A stretch of 64,000 bases of DNA from Phlebotomus papatasi (lineage: Eukaryota; Arthropoda; Insecta; Diptera; Psychodidae), in contig NC_077223.1 in NCBI RefSeq assembly GCF_024763615.1, positions 6,076,001-6,140,000 of the forward strand, written 5' to 3'. Position numbers and translations under genes: made by a program. Below are positions 43,096-55,632 of the stretch, piece after piece. The notes under the pieces were generated by a model that worked only from the letters and a program-made list of their open reading frames with translations, was not told the origin of the DNA and did not search any database. Position 1 is the stretch's first letter, and every line of letters begins with the position of its first letter.

Positions 43096-44374
43096 CACAG
43101 AAACGCGTTTCAAAACTCACAGATCTTGAATATCGTGATCGCTGATCGATTGTGCTCGTCCATCAGTTCGTCCCATTCATTCGTCGTATAACCGCTACTG
43201 TCCTGAAACTGTCCCATCCCTCCCTATTTCTCCATTAAACTACCAAAAAATTGTATATTTTTGTATCACAAAAAAAAATAGAATGAAAAAAAATATTGAA
43301 CAGAAAGCCTAATGGATGAGAAATAGTGATACAATAAGCTTTGTAAATCTTCCCGATTTGAACAGCAAAGTGCAAGTAATATTACTTTAAGAAAAACAAA
43401 CAATTTTAAAGATATAACATTAATTAAAAAATATTGTAAAGAATGCAATCCTAAAAAAAATCAAAGCAAAAATTTTTCGTGCCTGTAATTCTCTTTAGCT
43501 GGTCCATAAGAAAATCAAACTGAATAAAACTTTAATAATATAATAAAAATTTAACAACATATTTTGAAAATAAAAATGACCAAAGAAAGAAGAAAATGGT
43601 TGGTGGCAAAAATTAAAACTTAAATCGACAATTCAAATTTTGGACTAATAAATAATTTCTAAATTACTATAACATAAAATAGGAATTTTAGAGCAAATTT
43701 GTAGGGAAAAATTGCATAGAAATAATTATTGAAAAGACACGGCCTATTTTTTCAAATGAGGAATACAATTAAATTAAAAAATAGATGAATTAAAAAAGAG
43801 AAATAAAAAATTTTAGAAGAAATGTGTAAATGTGTAGATGAAAAGTATTAAATATATAATAAATGTATTTAATTATTGTAATAAAAGAAAAAAATGTTCG
43901 GGGTGATTCAAATAAAATCTTTTGCAGTTGTCTCAATTCTCAGAAGGTAGGGAAAACTCTTCGGACAATCCTAAAAGAATAACATCGTGTTCCATAATAT
44001 CAGTGTTTGTCAAAACTGATACCTCCTGGAAGAAAAATATTTTTTTTAAAGCACAAAATTCCATTATATTTTCTTTTTATTATTCATAGGATATACTAGA
44101 CCAATTGTGAATCGAACTTTGAAATTGAACTTTGAACTTTTCTCAGTGTTTCATATGGATCAAAAAAAGACAATGGATTAGTACTTTAAAGTGCAAAGTA
44201 GGTCTTGTGTTAGCCTATGGTACCCTATACCTTTTTCGAATTTCTTAAAATTTTGGAGGATATGCGGAAGGCTACATACAATAAAAGTTTGAATCTTGAG
44301 ACTTCATATCAGCTGAAAAGTACATTTTAAAATTTTAATATATCTGCTTACCACAATTGCCCCATGTTCCCACT
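43096..44374. other. AT-rich non-coding sequence
   Basis: Dense A runs near 43260-43900. No feature was recognised. Confidence 0.4.
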
Positions 44375-44696
44375 AAGGGCGCAGCTAAGAAGGGTCAGGA
44401 AGGGGCTGATGCCCTCTCACCACAGATATTCAATAAATAAATAAATAAATCAAAAAATAATTCAATAACATTAAGGTAGCTCATCTTTTAGGGTATTTTC
44501 ACACAAAGAAAAGTACCCAAAAGTGGTATTTATAGGGGTGACTTTCGATTCGAAATTACCCTTTCGAAATAAAAATATCTTACTTTGCTTTCTCTCAGAG
44601 TCATTTTGCCTACTTTCAGGCACACAAAATGTCACACTGAGCTTTCTCTCTGTGACAATTGCCTACCTCCTGGCGCACAAAATACAGTAGACTCTC

Positions 44697-45025
44697 TGAG
44701 CTCGATCACAAGTAGATTTTGATTCTCCAATAGTGTCTTGGATGAAAGGTAAATGGAACTCTATTTGCACAAAAAGTCGTTGAAGTTCGAAGAATTCAAA
44801 TTCAATTTCGAATTTTCATAATAAATTTTCGAACAAGTTGGGGAAAATTTAACAAATATCACACTAAAAAGCTCGCAAAAGAGTTACTCAGTGATTATGG
44901 AGTGATTAAATACTGGGGCGAGAACAGTAAACGTCGTTGTTCAGTTTTTTTCCTCACAACAATGTGAAGACCGTCACATTTTGACACTTGAGCACTTCGA
45001 AATTCGAACAGGATGTAACTTCCGC
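44697..45025 (+). repeat. Dispersed repeat, copy 1
   Basis: GTAGATTTTGATTCTCCAAT through GGTAAATGGAACTCTATTTG and CATTTTGACACTTGAGCACT matches 59311-59632 in the same orientation at high similarity. No termini were recognised. Confidence 0.83.
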
Positions 45026-45590
45026 CACCTTGCGAAAGTATTAAGAAGTAAGAAAGTCTCTTTTTTGGATCTTCAAATAGATTTTCGAATTTTTCAAGAT
45101 CTACTTCTGTACGGAAAGTCTCTCTCAATCGGGCATATGGGACAAAGTCTGGTAGACTTTCTATTTCAGTCGAGACACATATGGGAGTACTGTAATTGCT
45201 AACTGATAAATTTTATCCATGACACAAACCACAGGGGGAGATTTTCCAAAACTCACCGGTACATCACACAGTGGGGTACTTTTTAAAAATACCCTCGTTT
45301 AGAAGCAGCTTAATTCCCTTTAGAAAAATATTTTATTAATTCTTTCAAGCTTGTCAAAATTTCAAAATTGTTCAATTTGGATTAAAATTAGATTATTGGT
45401 GATTTTTTATAGAAACATCACACAAAATCTAATTTAAAATCTTCAAATGGTTTTTTATGAGAACTTTGGGAGAGGTTTTTATCAATTTTTCTCATAGCAA
45501 GCTGAAATCAAGAGTACAACTTCAAAAGATCCTTTGGGGTGCCCATCGAACTTTCCACATTTTCATAAAGTAATCAAAATTGGTGCAATA

Positions 45591-46350
45591 GCCTCAATTC
45601 TGAGACCAAGATCAAGATCAAGAAAATTTCAAGATTTTGGTATTCTGAAATCAAAAAAATCAAGATCAAGATGTCAAATCTGTCAAATGTCTTGAAATCT
45701 TGAAATCCAAGACACAAACCGTGTGAATATCAATATTTGAAATTCTGAAACCAATATTTCAAGACTTCAAATTTCTTGTTTTCTTGAAATAATTCCAATA
45801 ACCACTTGGAGGTGCTTGGAATTTTAAAGATACTAACAATTTGAAGAGTTTCATTCGAAAATAGTTTTTGATGAAGAATGTTTCTATAAGAGATGATACA
45901 AAAAGATAATGACTATGAAAAATACTATGTTTGATCTTGTAATTTAATCGTAATGGTTGAAAACGTTCTAGATGTACGTTTTGAACCACAACACCCTGAA
46001 AATACCTGCGAAAGAATGACATCTTGCATAAGAGTTTCAGGGTTTATCACAGGTCACAAGTTTTTTGTGCACTTCTTTTATTCCCGATAATATCCTGTCG
46101 TATTTTATTTAATACAACCTAAAATTATTTTTTCTAATTTATATGACGAAATTTCAATAAATTCGACAAAGAAATGAAGATATTTGTCAGAAATTACGTT
46201 TCGTTAAGTGTGGAAAATCTTTGAAATCTTGGTTCTTAGCTAAGGCATTTTAAGTTCCATAAATGCTTCGCGTCAGAATATTAAATCTTGATCTTGGAAA
46301 TATTTGTCAGCATGAAATTTTGGTCTTAATCTTGGTCTCAGAATTGAGGC
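45591..46350. mobile_element. 760-bp element, TIR GCCTCAATTCTGAGACCAAG
   Basis: GCCTCAATTCTGAGACCAAG and the inverse CTTGGTCTCAGAATTGAGGC are exact over 20 bp. Inside, CAAGATC/GATCTTG and CTTGAAAT motifs recur in both orientations (CAAGATCAAGATCAAGAA at the left). Confidence 0.87.
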
Positions 46351-46508
46351 CAATATAGAATTTTCGGCGCATTTTTGACACAAATTTTGCAGAAAAAAGC
46401 TTTTGAGACTCGTAAGAGTATTTCAACTGAATTTTTTATCAATTTCCCAGGATTTTCTTTCAAGACCCAGTCAAATTGTCCGGTTCAAAAACTTTTCAAA
46501 ATTAACAC

Positions 46509-46605
46509 ATATTTTAAACGGTACAATATAGTTATCAAACTTTATGGATTTCCTAAAATATGGATGTAATATATTTTTCAGTGTTTAAATTTTAATTTTT
46601 TGTGA
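46509..46605 (+). repeat. Dispersed repeat shared with 39420-39505
   Basis: TTTAAACGGTACAATATAGT to TTCAGTGTTTAAATTTTAAT matches the right part of the element ending at 39614. The left context CCAGTCAAATTGTCCGGTT resembles that element's left end. Confidence 0.7.
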
Positions 46606-47070
46606 TAATTATTATGCATTTCAAACGGAAAAGAGCTGTAAGTTTAAGAAGGTTCATGAAGGCTTGATATTATATGAAGGGTTCATATAATAAAAATTTC
46701 AAGCCCCAGTCTCTTTTATTTTAGAAAATATTGAATATTGAAATTTTCGTTTTAACAAATTTTGCCCCAGCCTCCCCTACTCCTTTGTCTAAATCCATCA
46801 AAATCGTCAAAATTGGTGAAGAAATGGATTAAAGAACAGAATTTCCTCAAAGAACACTTCATAAGTTTTTTTTTTTGTATTCCTTAGTTTTTTAAACCTC
46901 TTTAAACGGGGTTTTATTGATGTATTTCAAGAATCTCAAATTAATAAAAAATTGACTTTTTTTCTAGAAAACCTTTGGTTTCTTGCATTAAAAACGAGCG
47001 ATAATGCTTCAAAAATATTCTTCTTATAAATTCAAATTTGACCCCTTACTAAAATCTTGGCTACGCCCTT

Positions 47071-48491
47071 GGTTCCCGCCCGTAGTAATAGTATCACAAT
47101 TTTTTTCTTAACCTTTAGTAAATAATATTTTTTAGAATCCCAGCAATACTTTTAATATTCTATTTTCATCTTTATCTATATTTTTATAATTCTGAACAAG
47201 TTCACTATCTACTGTCAATTTATTCATGGATTAACCCATTCGATTGCATATGTACGTGCATTTTTTGTTCTGCTCAAATGCCAGATGTCATTCCTTCATA
47301 CTTAGTGCGTAGGCCAATGAAGTAAGTGAAGCGAATGAGGTTGCAAAGTCCTCCTCAGACTCAAGAAGACCCTAAAAGAAAATAAAATGATCCTGTCTTA
47401 AAATGAGTCACAGTTTCAATGAACTTAAAAGCCTTAATAGAATTAGGCTGATCCTCGAGAACACTTGTCCAGTAAATTTTGGTGGAGAACTTATATTTTC
47501 AAAGAACCCACGAGAATCTCCGTGAAATGGAAGCTAGCAGAGTTATCAGTCAACTTCAGAGAACATGCATTCCCATATCATTTAATTAGGTTAATATTAA
47601 ATACATCACAATGAATTTCTACAAACGGAAAGTTTGAAAAGCGAAAAAGTTTGGCACTTACAAGTCAAATGCTTTTTGCATAGGATTAGAAAAAGACAGG
47701 CTTACACAGAATACTATTCAATTGAAAATAGTTTTGCACAAACTTCGGTGGAAATGCAACTTCCACTTTTTAATCTCACTGCAAAAGCATGGTCTCTTTG
47801 TTATGTTACGTACGTTACCATGGTGTAAAACCTCATGCACTATACATAATTGAGTGGTAGAAAAAGTTCAACATGACTATATGTGGGAAGTGAAAACCAA
47901 CGCAAACTATTCACTTATGTTATGAGGTTCTTCATCTCATATGGTATAGCTTGAAGACTTAAAATGACCAATATATTCAACATTCAACACAAAAAAGTTT
48001 TACTGTGAAGAAAACATCATGGTAAAAAAAAAACTATGCTTATAAAATGCTATGAGTGACTCCTTTTACTTGGTCACCTAATCAATTATTGAACAATTAG
48101 TTGCTTACTAAATTGAAAAGTTTCCCCTTATGTGCCACGCAGGCAAAGGCATAAAAGTCATTTTGGCCTCAACATTAACCCAACCAATACAATCAATGCA
48201 CCATCGCTTTTGTCCTACATAAAGTTCAAGAGTCAGGGAGACAAAATGAGCATTAATGAGATATATTTTCAGAAAATTCTCCTCATACTTATACTGTCCT
48301 TTCCTAATACTTTGTAACAGGGTTTTAATAAAAGTCATAGAAGTGTCTTTTATAGAAATCCCGGTGTATTCAGATAATATAAAACAATTTGAAAAAGAAA
48401 GTTCTATAAATTATTTAGTAAAAAACAAAGACTTTATATTTCTATTTTTTGTAAGAAATTCTTTTTGAAATTTTAAATAGATAGACAGAGA
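47071..48491. other. AT-rich non-coding sequence
   Basis: Short frames near 48110-48340 on both strands overlap each other and resemble no family. Nothing else was recognised. Confidence 0.4.
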
Positions 48492-48493
48492 TA

Positions 48494-49549
48494 GGGGAAG
48501 TGCTTATAATTTTGGACAGTCTGCATATAACCATCGATATCCTAAGTTTGAAGTGCCATATTTTCAATACTAATTGACTTTTTTTGTTACTCTCTTTCCA
48601 GAAGGATTGTTTAGAAACTTGGCAAGCTATTTATCATCTCATTTTTACTAAAATTAGTTTTAATACGTTTAAAAATGAATTGATATGTAGAGGTGAATTT
48701 GACTCTTATTTTGGACAACTTGGTTATTAATTTTTACAACTTGTCTGTAAATTTGGACAGATAATCCGCCTCAACAGGATGCCCATTGTTCTTCATTTTA
48801 TGAACCAATCTTACCAAGTCCTCTTCCTGTTCATGTAAGGGAAACGTAGAATGTCACAGAAGCCCAGAAACTTTCCATATCATTCATTAAAGTGAGTTGA
48901 CTTCGGTACTCCAAGTACGTGCGGATTCGCTCATTCCCTGCCCTTTCCGAGAGCCTTTCAAGGCATTTCTCACTGCATCTCTTTCGTAGAGATGATGCTC
49001 CTTCATTTCTCCAGGCATTTGTCCAACCTAGTCATCACAAAAGCTAAAACTTCACGAAATTTCGTGAGAAAAACACCTGTCCAAAATAAGAATCATCACC
49101 TCACTGGTGAATGTCTTAAAAAATTTCCCATTTTTCACACGAAAAATATAATTCACAAGGCAAATCTCACTTCAGGTCAAATGTACAAATCATCAGTAAC
49201 GTGAATCAACACAATATTCAATAATATCACTCAAAAACAGCGAACAAACTTTGTTAGTACTTCACCAAAACTAAATAAGACTGAAGTAAGCCACGAAGTT
49301 CTGTCATATTTCTCGTAAGCAATTGCTCACACTGAATTTTCAACAAAGCAATTTCAACTCAAATCATATTCAAATTTTAACGTATTTAGTGTTAAAATAT
49401 TCCAAAAAGAACAAATATTTAGATAGAATTCATTATTCATCAAATATTGGAATAAAAATCCATCATTTTAATCAATTTATTTTTAGTGTCCAATTTTACC
49501 CTCAAAGTGTCCAAAATAAGAAACTGGACAAAATTAGAAGCATTTCCCC
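48494..49549. mobile_element. 1.06-kb MITE-like element, TIR GGGGAAGTGCTTATAATTTT
   Basis: GGGGAAGTGCTTATAATTTTGGACAG pairs with CTGGACAAAATTAGAAGCATTTCCCC. TA lies at 48492-48493 and 49550-49551. TTTTGGACA and its inverse TGTCCAAAA recur inside. Confidence 0.85.
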
Positions 49550-49664
49550 TATATACATCTATTCTTTGTGAAGCGTAACACTTTGCAAATGCAGGAATTC
49601 TTTGTAGAGTGCGGCCACCGCCATTTTGACCGTAATATTCAACCCAAAAGACAAAAAGCTAATA

Positions 49665-50283
49665 GGGTAACGTGTGGTATTTCTGAACAAGGTGATTTTC
49701 GGGACGTAATATGGGTATTTTGGGACACATCAAAAATGCTATAAGTATTTGTTTTCTATTTATTTTTAAGTTCTATATGAAATATTAAGCTCTTTACGTA
49801 TTAAGTAATCATAAAACTTCTGAAGTTTTATTTAATTTAAAGCGAGAAATACGCATTAATTGTGAGTGTCACATTCCACTTTTTACAAAACCTTCAGTGT
49901 GGTCAATTTTGCAGATGTCAACACAAACAGTGCTTAGTTTTTCGATTTAAGTCACTTTACAAGTCAAATTTAAACAAAATTTTTATGAAAGAGTGAAGTT
50001 TAGACCTTCTACTTGATGGTAAATAATCAGGCTCGGTGAAATTTATTTGCATAATAGCGACTTTTGTCTGTCCCGAAATATACTATTTTTACTTCTTTAC
50101 ATATTTTGCTATTTTGTATAAAAAATGATGCATGTTTCAACATTTCTCGATTAGAATCTTATTCTGGATAGCATAAGGAATATAAATATTTGTATCAACA
50201 AAGAGAAAAATAATTTGAGAAATCGTTAAGCTGTTCGAAACTTTAAAATGCTAAAAAGTGTTCCGAAATACCACACGTTACCC
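49665..50283. mobile_element. 619-bp element, TIR GGGTAACGTGTGGTATTTC
   Basis: GGGTAACGTGTGGTATTTCTG and CGAAATACCACACGTTACCC are inverse, with TA at both edges (49663-49664 and 50284-50285). TTTCGGGAC and GTCCCGAAAT motifs also pair inside. Confidence 0.88.
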
Positions 50284-50929
50284 TAAAACTGTTTGTTTCA
50301 TACGTCATTGATATTATTATGGAGCTATTTCAAAAAAAGAAAGGAGAAATCTGGAAAAGAGGAAGAAAATGCCTGTTCTTTTGTCCTTCTACTTTATCAA
50401 CTCTTCTTAATATTGGTTCCTGTCCCTGTCACAATTGCGTTCCCCAGTTCTCATCGTGCTTAAAAACCACCAAACAGTCGTGACATGAACCAACACAAAA
50501 AAATCGATAACGCAGAAGCACATAACAACAGAAATTTTTTCCTTTTTCAAGATTTCCCATTTTCACTTTTTTTGTCACTGTTAATCGTGTCCGGCTTGTA
50601 AATCCAAAACAGACTCAATTAACTAATGTTAAGGAACTGAGGCTGCCACCCATATTTAGACTTCCTGAGAGTGAACTGTCTACGGTGACTGATGCTCAAT
50701 GAATGAAATACTTGTGTTAATTGGCATTAGCAAAAAAAAACACTATAACAACCTTCAGCATCTGCCTGGCGATAGTAGGACTTGGGTGTGTCAAAGGAAT
50801 AAAGGATTTGGGTTGGTGGGATACAGCCGTCGACAGGGTTGACATGTGTCGAATAGGCCGCACTCTCTACAGGTCATTCATTGGTTCATTCGAATATTTG
50901 TTGCGAGGGCACATTATTTAAATTTAAAC

Positions 50930-51260
50930 CTGTGGAACAAAGTGTCCTGCTGAGGCGACGAGGGCGCTGAGGGCTAAGAGTCAAAGAAGAAAACTGAACA
51001 GCAGCCTGATAACGAAAAGACCGCCAATCGGTCTTTTCTACCAGGAGCCGCTGAGGAAGCAACAATTCAACGTCAGGCTCCTCGAAATCCGATCGTCGCT
51101 CTAGCTCCTCCATCATCACCACCAAGCCACTCCGCTCCGCCACCGGAAGCCATGAGAAAGATTGAAGCGCAGTGCTGAGCTTCCCGCAGCATCCTCCACT
51201 ACATCCATCTCTCTGGATTTTCCCATCTCAACCGTTGCAGTGCCCACATCACCGGAAGGC
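50930..51260. promoter_or_regulatory. GC-richer island, possible 5' exon or promoter region
   Basis: This 330-bp block has a base composition unlike the AT-rich surroundings. It contains a perfect 10-bp hairpin, GAAAAGACCG with its inverse around a CCAAT loop (51014-51038). No frame has recognisable coding. It lies 1.1-1.4 kb upstream of the coding exon at 52383 and could be its untranslated first exon or promoter. Mobile-element debris is the alternative. Confidence 0.3.
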
Positions 51261-51326
51261 ACAGGAGAGCGTGGCACATACACTCAGTCCCACGATTATG
51301 CACATTTTCGGGATCAAAAAAAAAGT

Positions 51327-51525
51327 GCGAAATGGCATTATGCATCGAGATAATTTGCTTACCCGCAGGCGATTTCTTTGGAATGAATCTGTCGTAGAAC
51401 GAATTTCGCGCGGAGTAAAAGTAGTCAGAGCAAAAAGATTCAACTGTTTAAAAGAAATTCATCAACAAACAGTATTCTTTGGCCAGAGTTCTTCAATAAA
51501 TTGTTAGAATATTTAAAATTTTTAC
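51327..51525 (+). repeat. Dispersed repeat, copy 2
   Basis: Matches 29798-30000 in the same orientation (AAATGGCATTATGCATCGAG to TGTTAGAATATTTAAAATTT). Confidence 0.8.
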
Positions 51526-51654
51526 CTTAATAAAAGAAATAATTATTCTGAAAAACAAGCATAGTGTTTTTAAATTTCCCGCATAATTTACTAGTATTAA
51601 ATATATACTTCCCTTCCAATTCATTAAAATATTTATCTGCCTCATACAAATATT

Positions 51655-51720
51655 TTTTGTACAAATAATACGCAATGAAAAATGTTATTTGGTGGCTAAT
51701 TCTACCCCGGTCTCCCCTAC
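51655..51720. repeat. Right end of the outer nest family, unfilled
   Basis: GTACAAATAATACGCAATGA then GGTGGCTAATTCTACCCCGG and TCTCCCCTA. This is the right end of the family of 12819-16381, here without the inner TA insertion. Confidence 0.72.
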
Positions 51721-52382
51721 AGGAAGAGTTTGACCGTCGACTGGGTTAACAATTGTCAAATAAGTCGCGCGCTCAATACATCACTGACAAAATACAACCG
51801 AAAAAGGAAGATATTTTCATAATTTTTTTCATAATTTTTTTCTTAAATTAGGAAACATCAAATCGATGAAGGCGAAGACACGAACCACTAAATTCAAAAA
51901 AAATAAATGAAAATTTGAGATAGAGATAAAAGAAATCATAAGCTGTGGTGTAATTTAACAGATAATTTATTAATCTGTTACAAAGTACAAAAGTTTTTGT
52001 GCTTTTGTATACTTTTGTGAAGCTCTGTAAGGTATCGCATTATAATTTTATAGATTGAGTGGTCGTTGTGATTTTGTGCATCCTTTCCGAAACACTCCCG
52101 ACTATTTCTTTTCTATGACAACGCATATGTATTTGAAGCACCTTTCAATAAAATCAATATAAATCGTTGGTTGTATATTGAATCATAAATTGAGCTTCTA
52201 AGGAATTTTTCCATTTTAGTCGTGTGAATCGTGCCTCCGTGGACGGACATTCTTTGACCCACAAGAAAATAAATCTAACGCGATTATTGTCTGTTTAATT
52301 TTTTTTTCAACAACTTTTTTTATATAGGATTTTTGTGCATTTTGTGATTCTCCCAGTGACTATTAGTGCCATTTCTGTGTTA
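51721..52382. other. Upstream region of the coding exon, AT-rich
   Basis: GTGTGAATCGTGCCTCCGTG (52222) is a small GC-richer stretch that could be untranslated exon. Otherwise AT-rich. Confidence 0.35.
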
Positions 52383-52859
52383 ATGTCGAATAAGGAGGAT
52401 GTTGAAACGAGGAAGAATCAAGATGATGAGGATGAGAATAAGTCGGAAGTGACGTGTGTGGATGATCAAGTGAAGTGTCTGAAAATAGAAATTCCTAATC
52501 TTGTGGAGACACCACAAGTGCCTCAAAAAACACATCATCGGAGATATAGTCAGGATTCAGTGCTCAACGTTCCGGGCAGTGGAAGTAATCAGAGAATTAC
52601 ACAATGTGATCCCTTTCCGTTCTCCCGTCACAGTTCGGACAACATCAAGCATATGGCCCTCTTGGAGGGTGCTCAGAGGCAAGATTTTGGGAAGCCACTT
52701 AAGCGTTCTTGGCATGAGGAGCACCACTGTCGTGATCTGGATGATATCGTTGAGTCTCCATTGACTAAAACACCCGCCGATGACTGGCCACTGAGCCACA
52801 GTCAACAACGCTCAATGATGAATCAGTTGAACATTGATGTGCCATTTCAAAAGGGGTTT
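52383..52859 (+). CDS. Alternative 5' coding exon A of an unidentified gene
   Basis: The exon encodes 159 residues from the ATG of MSNKEDVETRKNQDDEDENK. It is hydrophilic: an acidic start, then KTHHRRYSQDSVLNVPGSGS, DPFPFSRHSSDNIKHMALL and SPLTKTPADDWPLSHSQQRS. RRYSQD and SRHSSD look like basophilic kinase sites. I chose this ATG because the in-frame ATG 16 codons earlier adds only a hydrophobic run that lies in likely 5' UTR or intron. Similarity-like composition stops at VPFQKGF; TTT/GTAATG at 52860 is a plausible donor in phase 0. No family is recognised. It is on the same strand as, and has the same end phase as, the exon at 63336. Confidence 0.6.
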
Positions 52860-53785
52860 GTAATGTTATCAACTGCATGCTTTTACCACTTAGGGTGGTG
52901 GCATTACTTGTGGCCTGTCTTGACTGATGTCCTCATCGCAAAAATGTGATATTTTTTCATAAGATACTTGGAGTTTTTCGAAATAATTTTGTAACATTCT
53001 AGTGTTTTTCTGCGAGGAGACCATAAGTAAAGACAAAAGCCACAAGTAATGCCGCCACCCTAATTAAAAAATCATTTGTACAATTCCTTGTAATTCATGC
53101 ATGTAATTAAGTACTGTGAATTCAAAGAATTGCATGTAAAGTATTCAATTATTCTTTAAAATATTTATTAATCATTTTACAATCACTTTATGTACTCTAC
53201 TCGTCTTATTTTACGGATAAGATTATAATTAAGTGTTCAAAGCAACCCTGAATGACAAACTCTTCGGAAGACAATCAAAAGAAAAACTCACTTGTAAACC
53301 TGTACTAAGCCAAAGAAAAGAATAATTCAATCAAGAGGGTCATGAAATAAGTCAATACCGAATTTCCTGTCGTTAAATCAGAAGACATAGACATTAGACA
53401 CCCCTCATCAAAAATGTACCTGGAAAGTGATAAAAACTGTTCCAAATGGTTGGGAAATTGCCGGTTCTAATAAGGAATGAGTGATTGTAGAATATATTTT
53501 CAAGTAAGGAAAAGGGTTTTACCTTCGGACGACTCAAGCTTTGAACAATTCATTCTTTTCGATAGATGTTTTTAATGAATTTGAACTATTATATTATAAT
53601 ATTATATTTTAATAACTAATTTGGTGCTTCAAATTTCCTGCCAATTCCTCTCAAATCCAGATCATAGAAAAATCTTGAGTTGTTCGAAATTTGAGTCATT
53701 TGAAGGTAGCGCGCTTTCCCCTACATCGTAAATATAATAAAATTTATAAATGGTTTGCGGAATCTCTGTTTTTTTTTTTTCTTTT
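52860..53785. other. AT-rich sequence, probably intron
   Basis: No element was resolved. Confidence 0.4.
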
Positions 53786-54479
53786 TTACACTTGTGTTTT
53801 TCCCAGTTTGTCTTTGGAATCTTTGTCTTCGGTAATTTTTGTTTTTTTTTTTGGAAACTTTGTCTTTGGAAATCCTGTCTTTCATAATATTTTTAAAAAA
53901 AAAGTATATTTTATTAAATAAAATAATGAAATTACAATGGTGATTTTTTTGAAGTTTTAGTTTCGTTCTTTTGGGCAAAGGGAAATTTTCTATTTTTGCG
54001 AAATTTTTAGTTTCGTCCTGTGAGGCAAAGCGAAATTTTCTGTGTTTTGGGAAGTTTTTAGTTTCGTCCTTTTGGGCAAAGGAAAATTTTCTGTGTTTTG
54101 GGAAATTTTTAGTTTCGTCCTTTGGGGAAAAGGGAAATTTTATGTGTCTTGGGAATGCTTTTCATTTCGTCCTTTGGGACAAAGAGAAATTTTCTGTGTT
54201 TTGGGAAGTTATCAGTATCTCCTGTCGGGGCAAAGGGAAATTTTCTGTGTTTTGGGAAGTTTTTAGTTTCGTCCTTTTAGGCAAAGGGAAATTTTCTGAG
54301 AAAAGGGAACTTTTTAGAAAGTTATAAAATATACTTGTGCAAAATGTGTGACAGACAAAATTTCCGATAATTGTACAAAATGTATGAAAGACAAGATTTC
54401 CAAAAATAAAGTTTCCAAAAAACAAAAATTACCGAAGACAAAAATTCCAAATGCAAACTGGGAAAAACAAAAGTGTAAA
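53786..54479. mobile_element. Foldback element with an internal 51-bp tandem array
   Basis: The left arm (53786-53890) contains TTTACACTTGTGTTTTTCCC, GTCTTCGGTAATTTTTGTTT and GGAAATCCTGTCTTTCATA. The right arm (54370-54479) contains the inverses. Between them is a 51-bp tandem array. Long inverted arms around direct repeats is the architecture of foldback transposons. Confidence 0.85.
53957..54310 (+). repeat. 51-bp tandem repeat, about seven copies
   Basis: The unit is near AGTTTCGTCCTTTTGGGCAA followed by AGGGAAATTTTCTGTGTTTT and GGGAAGTTTTT, starting at about 53957, 54008, 54059, 54110, 54162, 54212 and 54265. Since 51 is 17 codons, a repetitive frame stays open across the array (KxNFLCFGKFLVSS) with no other sign of coding. 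Confidence 0.9.
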
Positions 54480-54489
54480 GTGTTATTCC

Positions 54490-55183
54490 CGCACTCTTAG
54501 AAAAGTTTAGACCTGATTACTAATGAAAATAAGTTGTTCGGGCGATTATTATCAAATCTATTTAAAATAGTTCTTATATTCTTAAAACATTATACTCATA
54601 ATAAATTTATTAGTAGTGAGAATATAAGACAATATTTACGTGGATAAGTTGCGGCAATTATTTCATAATGCTTTCATACAATTATATTTGCTTGTGTTAA
54701 TTAAATGAAATCATTATCCCAACTAATATTGGTCACTAATTCCTTTTAGTTCTCACAACCAATGTAAATAGATGGGCTTATATTTTCATAAAGTTATGAC
54801 TACTTTTCCAACAGTAAAGAGTGGTTTTTATTTTAGTAATGCGTTGAAGCTCTTTCGAATTTTAAGCAACTAATAAGAAATATGCATCACAATGAATGCT
54901 ATATAGTAACCACAACTAATATGATATAGTTATTACAGCCAATAAGATGGGTATCAACCCCATTTATTTAGTAATTGGAACTAATATGTTATAGTACCCA
55001 TTACTATTTTGATTTAGTTGTGATAACTAAATGAAAAGGATACTTTAACTAACTGTGGTCAACTATTTCATTTAGTTACCCAAACTAAATATTATATATA
55101 GTTGGGTCTATATTTACTATATTTTATAGTTCTAATAACTGCATATGAGCTTGTACGAACTAATTTTTTCTAAGAGTGCGGAC
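54490..55183. mobile_element. 694-bp element, TIR CGCACTCTTAGAAAA
   Basis: CGCACTCTTAGAAAA and its inverse TTTTCTAAGAGTGCG bound an AT-rich interior rich in ACTAAT/ATTAGT motifs. It follows the foldback element after only 10 bp. Confidence 0.8.
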
Positions 55184-55286
55184 GATCCCTATCTAATTTA
55201 ATTGTGCAACATACACGGTAATGTTGCAATTTTATCTATTTTTTACTATTTTTATTTTCTAAATAGAAATGAAGTATAAAGATGTA

Positions 55287-55630
55287 CAGTAGGTGTCAAA
55301 AATTTGTTGCCTCATGTATTTTGCCTCTCAAATGAAATAAACTCCAAATGTAACTGGTTTTCATTAAGTTGGTTGCATGTTTTGACCATTTTGAATTACA
55401 TTTTCAAATGAGGCAACAAACTTTTGACGAATTAAAAATGATCTTTGGAAAAGAATAATTTTTTCATATGGTATAAAATTAATTATTTTTTTCGAAATAC
55501 ATAAATAAGATCTACGGATTACAGAAAATTCATTTGCAAACAGAAAAATTCGAAAAAGTAATTTTTTCTATAATTTTTTGCAACTGGTTTCCCGATCACA
55601 CATGAGGCAACAAACTTTTGACACCTACTG
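55287..55630. mobile_element. 344-bp mariner-type MITE, TIR CAGTAGGTGTCAAAA
   Basis: CAGTAGGTGTCAAAAATTTG and CAAACTTTTGACACCTACTG are inverse; TA is at 55285-55286 and 55631-55632. ATGAGGCAACAAACTTTTGA recurs near the middle (55405), giving a sub-repeat. Confidence 0.9.
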
Positions 55631-55632
55631 TA

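Larger units (their letters stand above)
44375..47070. mobile_element. Possible 2.7-kb element with AAGGGCG(C/T)AGC ends
   Basis: AAGGGCGCAGCTAAGAAGGGTC (44375) is the inverse of GACCCCTTACTAAAATCTTGGCTACGCCCTT (to 47070), allowing gaps. It encloses a better-supported element at 45591-46350 and part of a dispersed repeat. No transposase was seen. Confidence 0.45.

Noticed and set aside
45759..46022. An 87-codon minus-strand frame
   Set aside because: It lies wholly inside the inverted-repeat element 45591-46350 and has no domain.
52335..52382. Upstream ATG giving a hydrophobic start (MHFVILPVTISAISVL)
   Set aside because: It could be mistaken for a signal peptide, but the following region is acidic and hydrophilic and the run lies in likely UTR or intron sequence; the ATG at 52383 is preferred.
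53971..54327. A 118-codon frame with repeated KxNFLCFGKFLVSS
   Set aside because: It arises because the 51-bp tandem unit is a multiple of three; there are shifted frames over the same array and no start context or domain.
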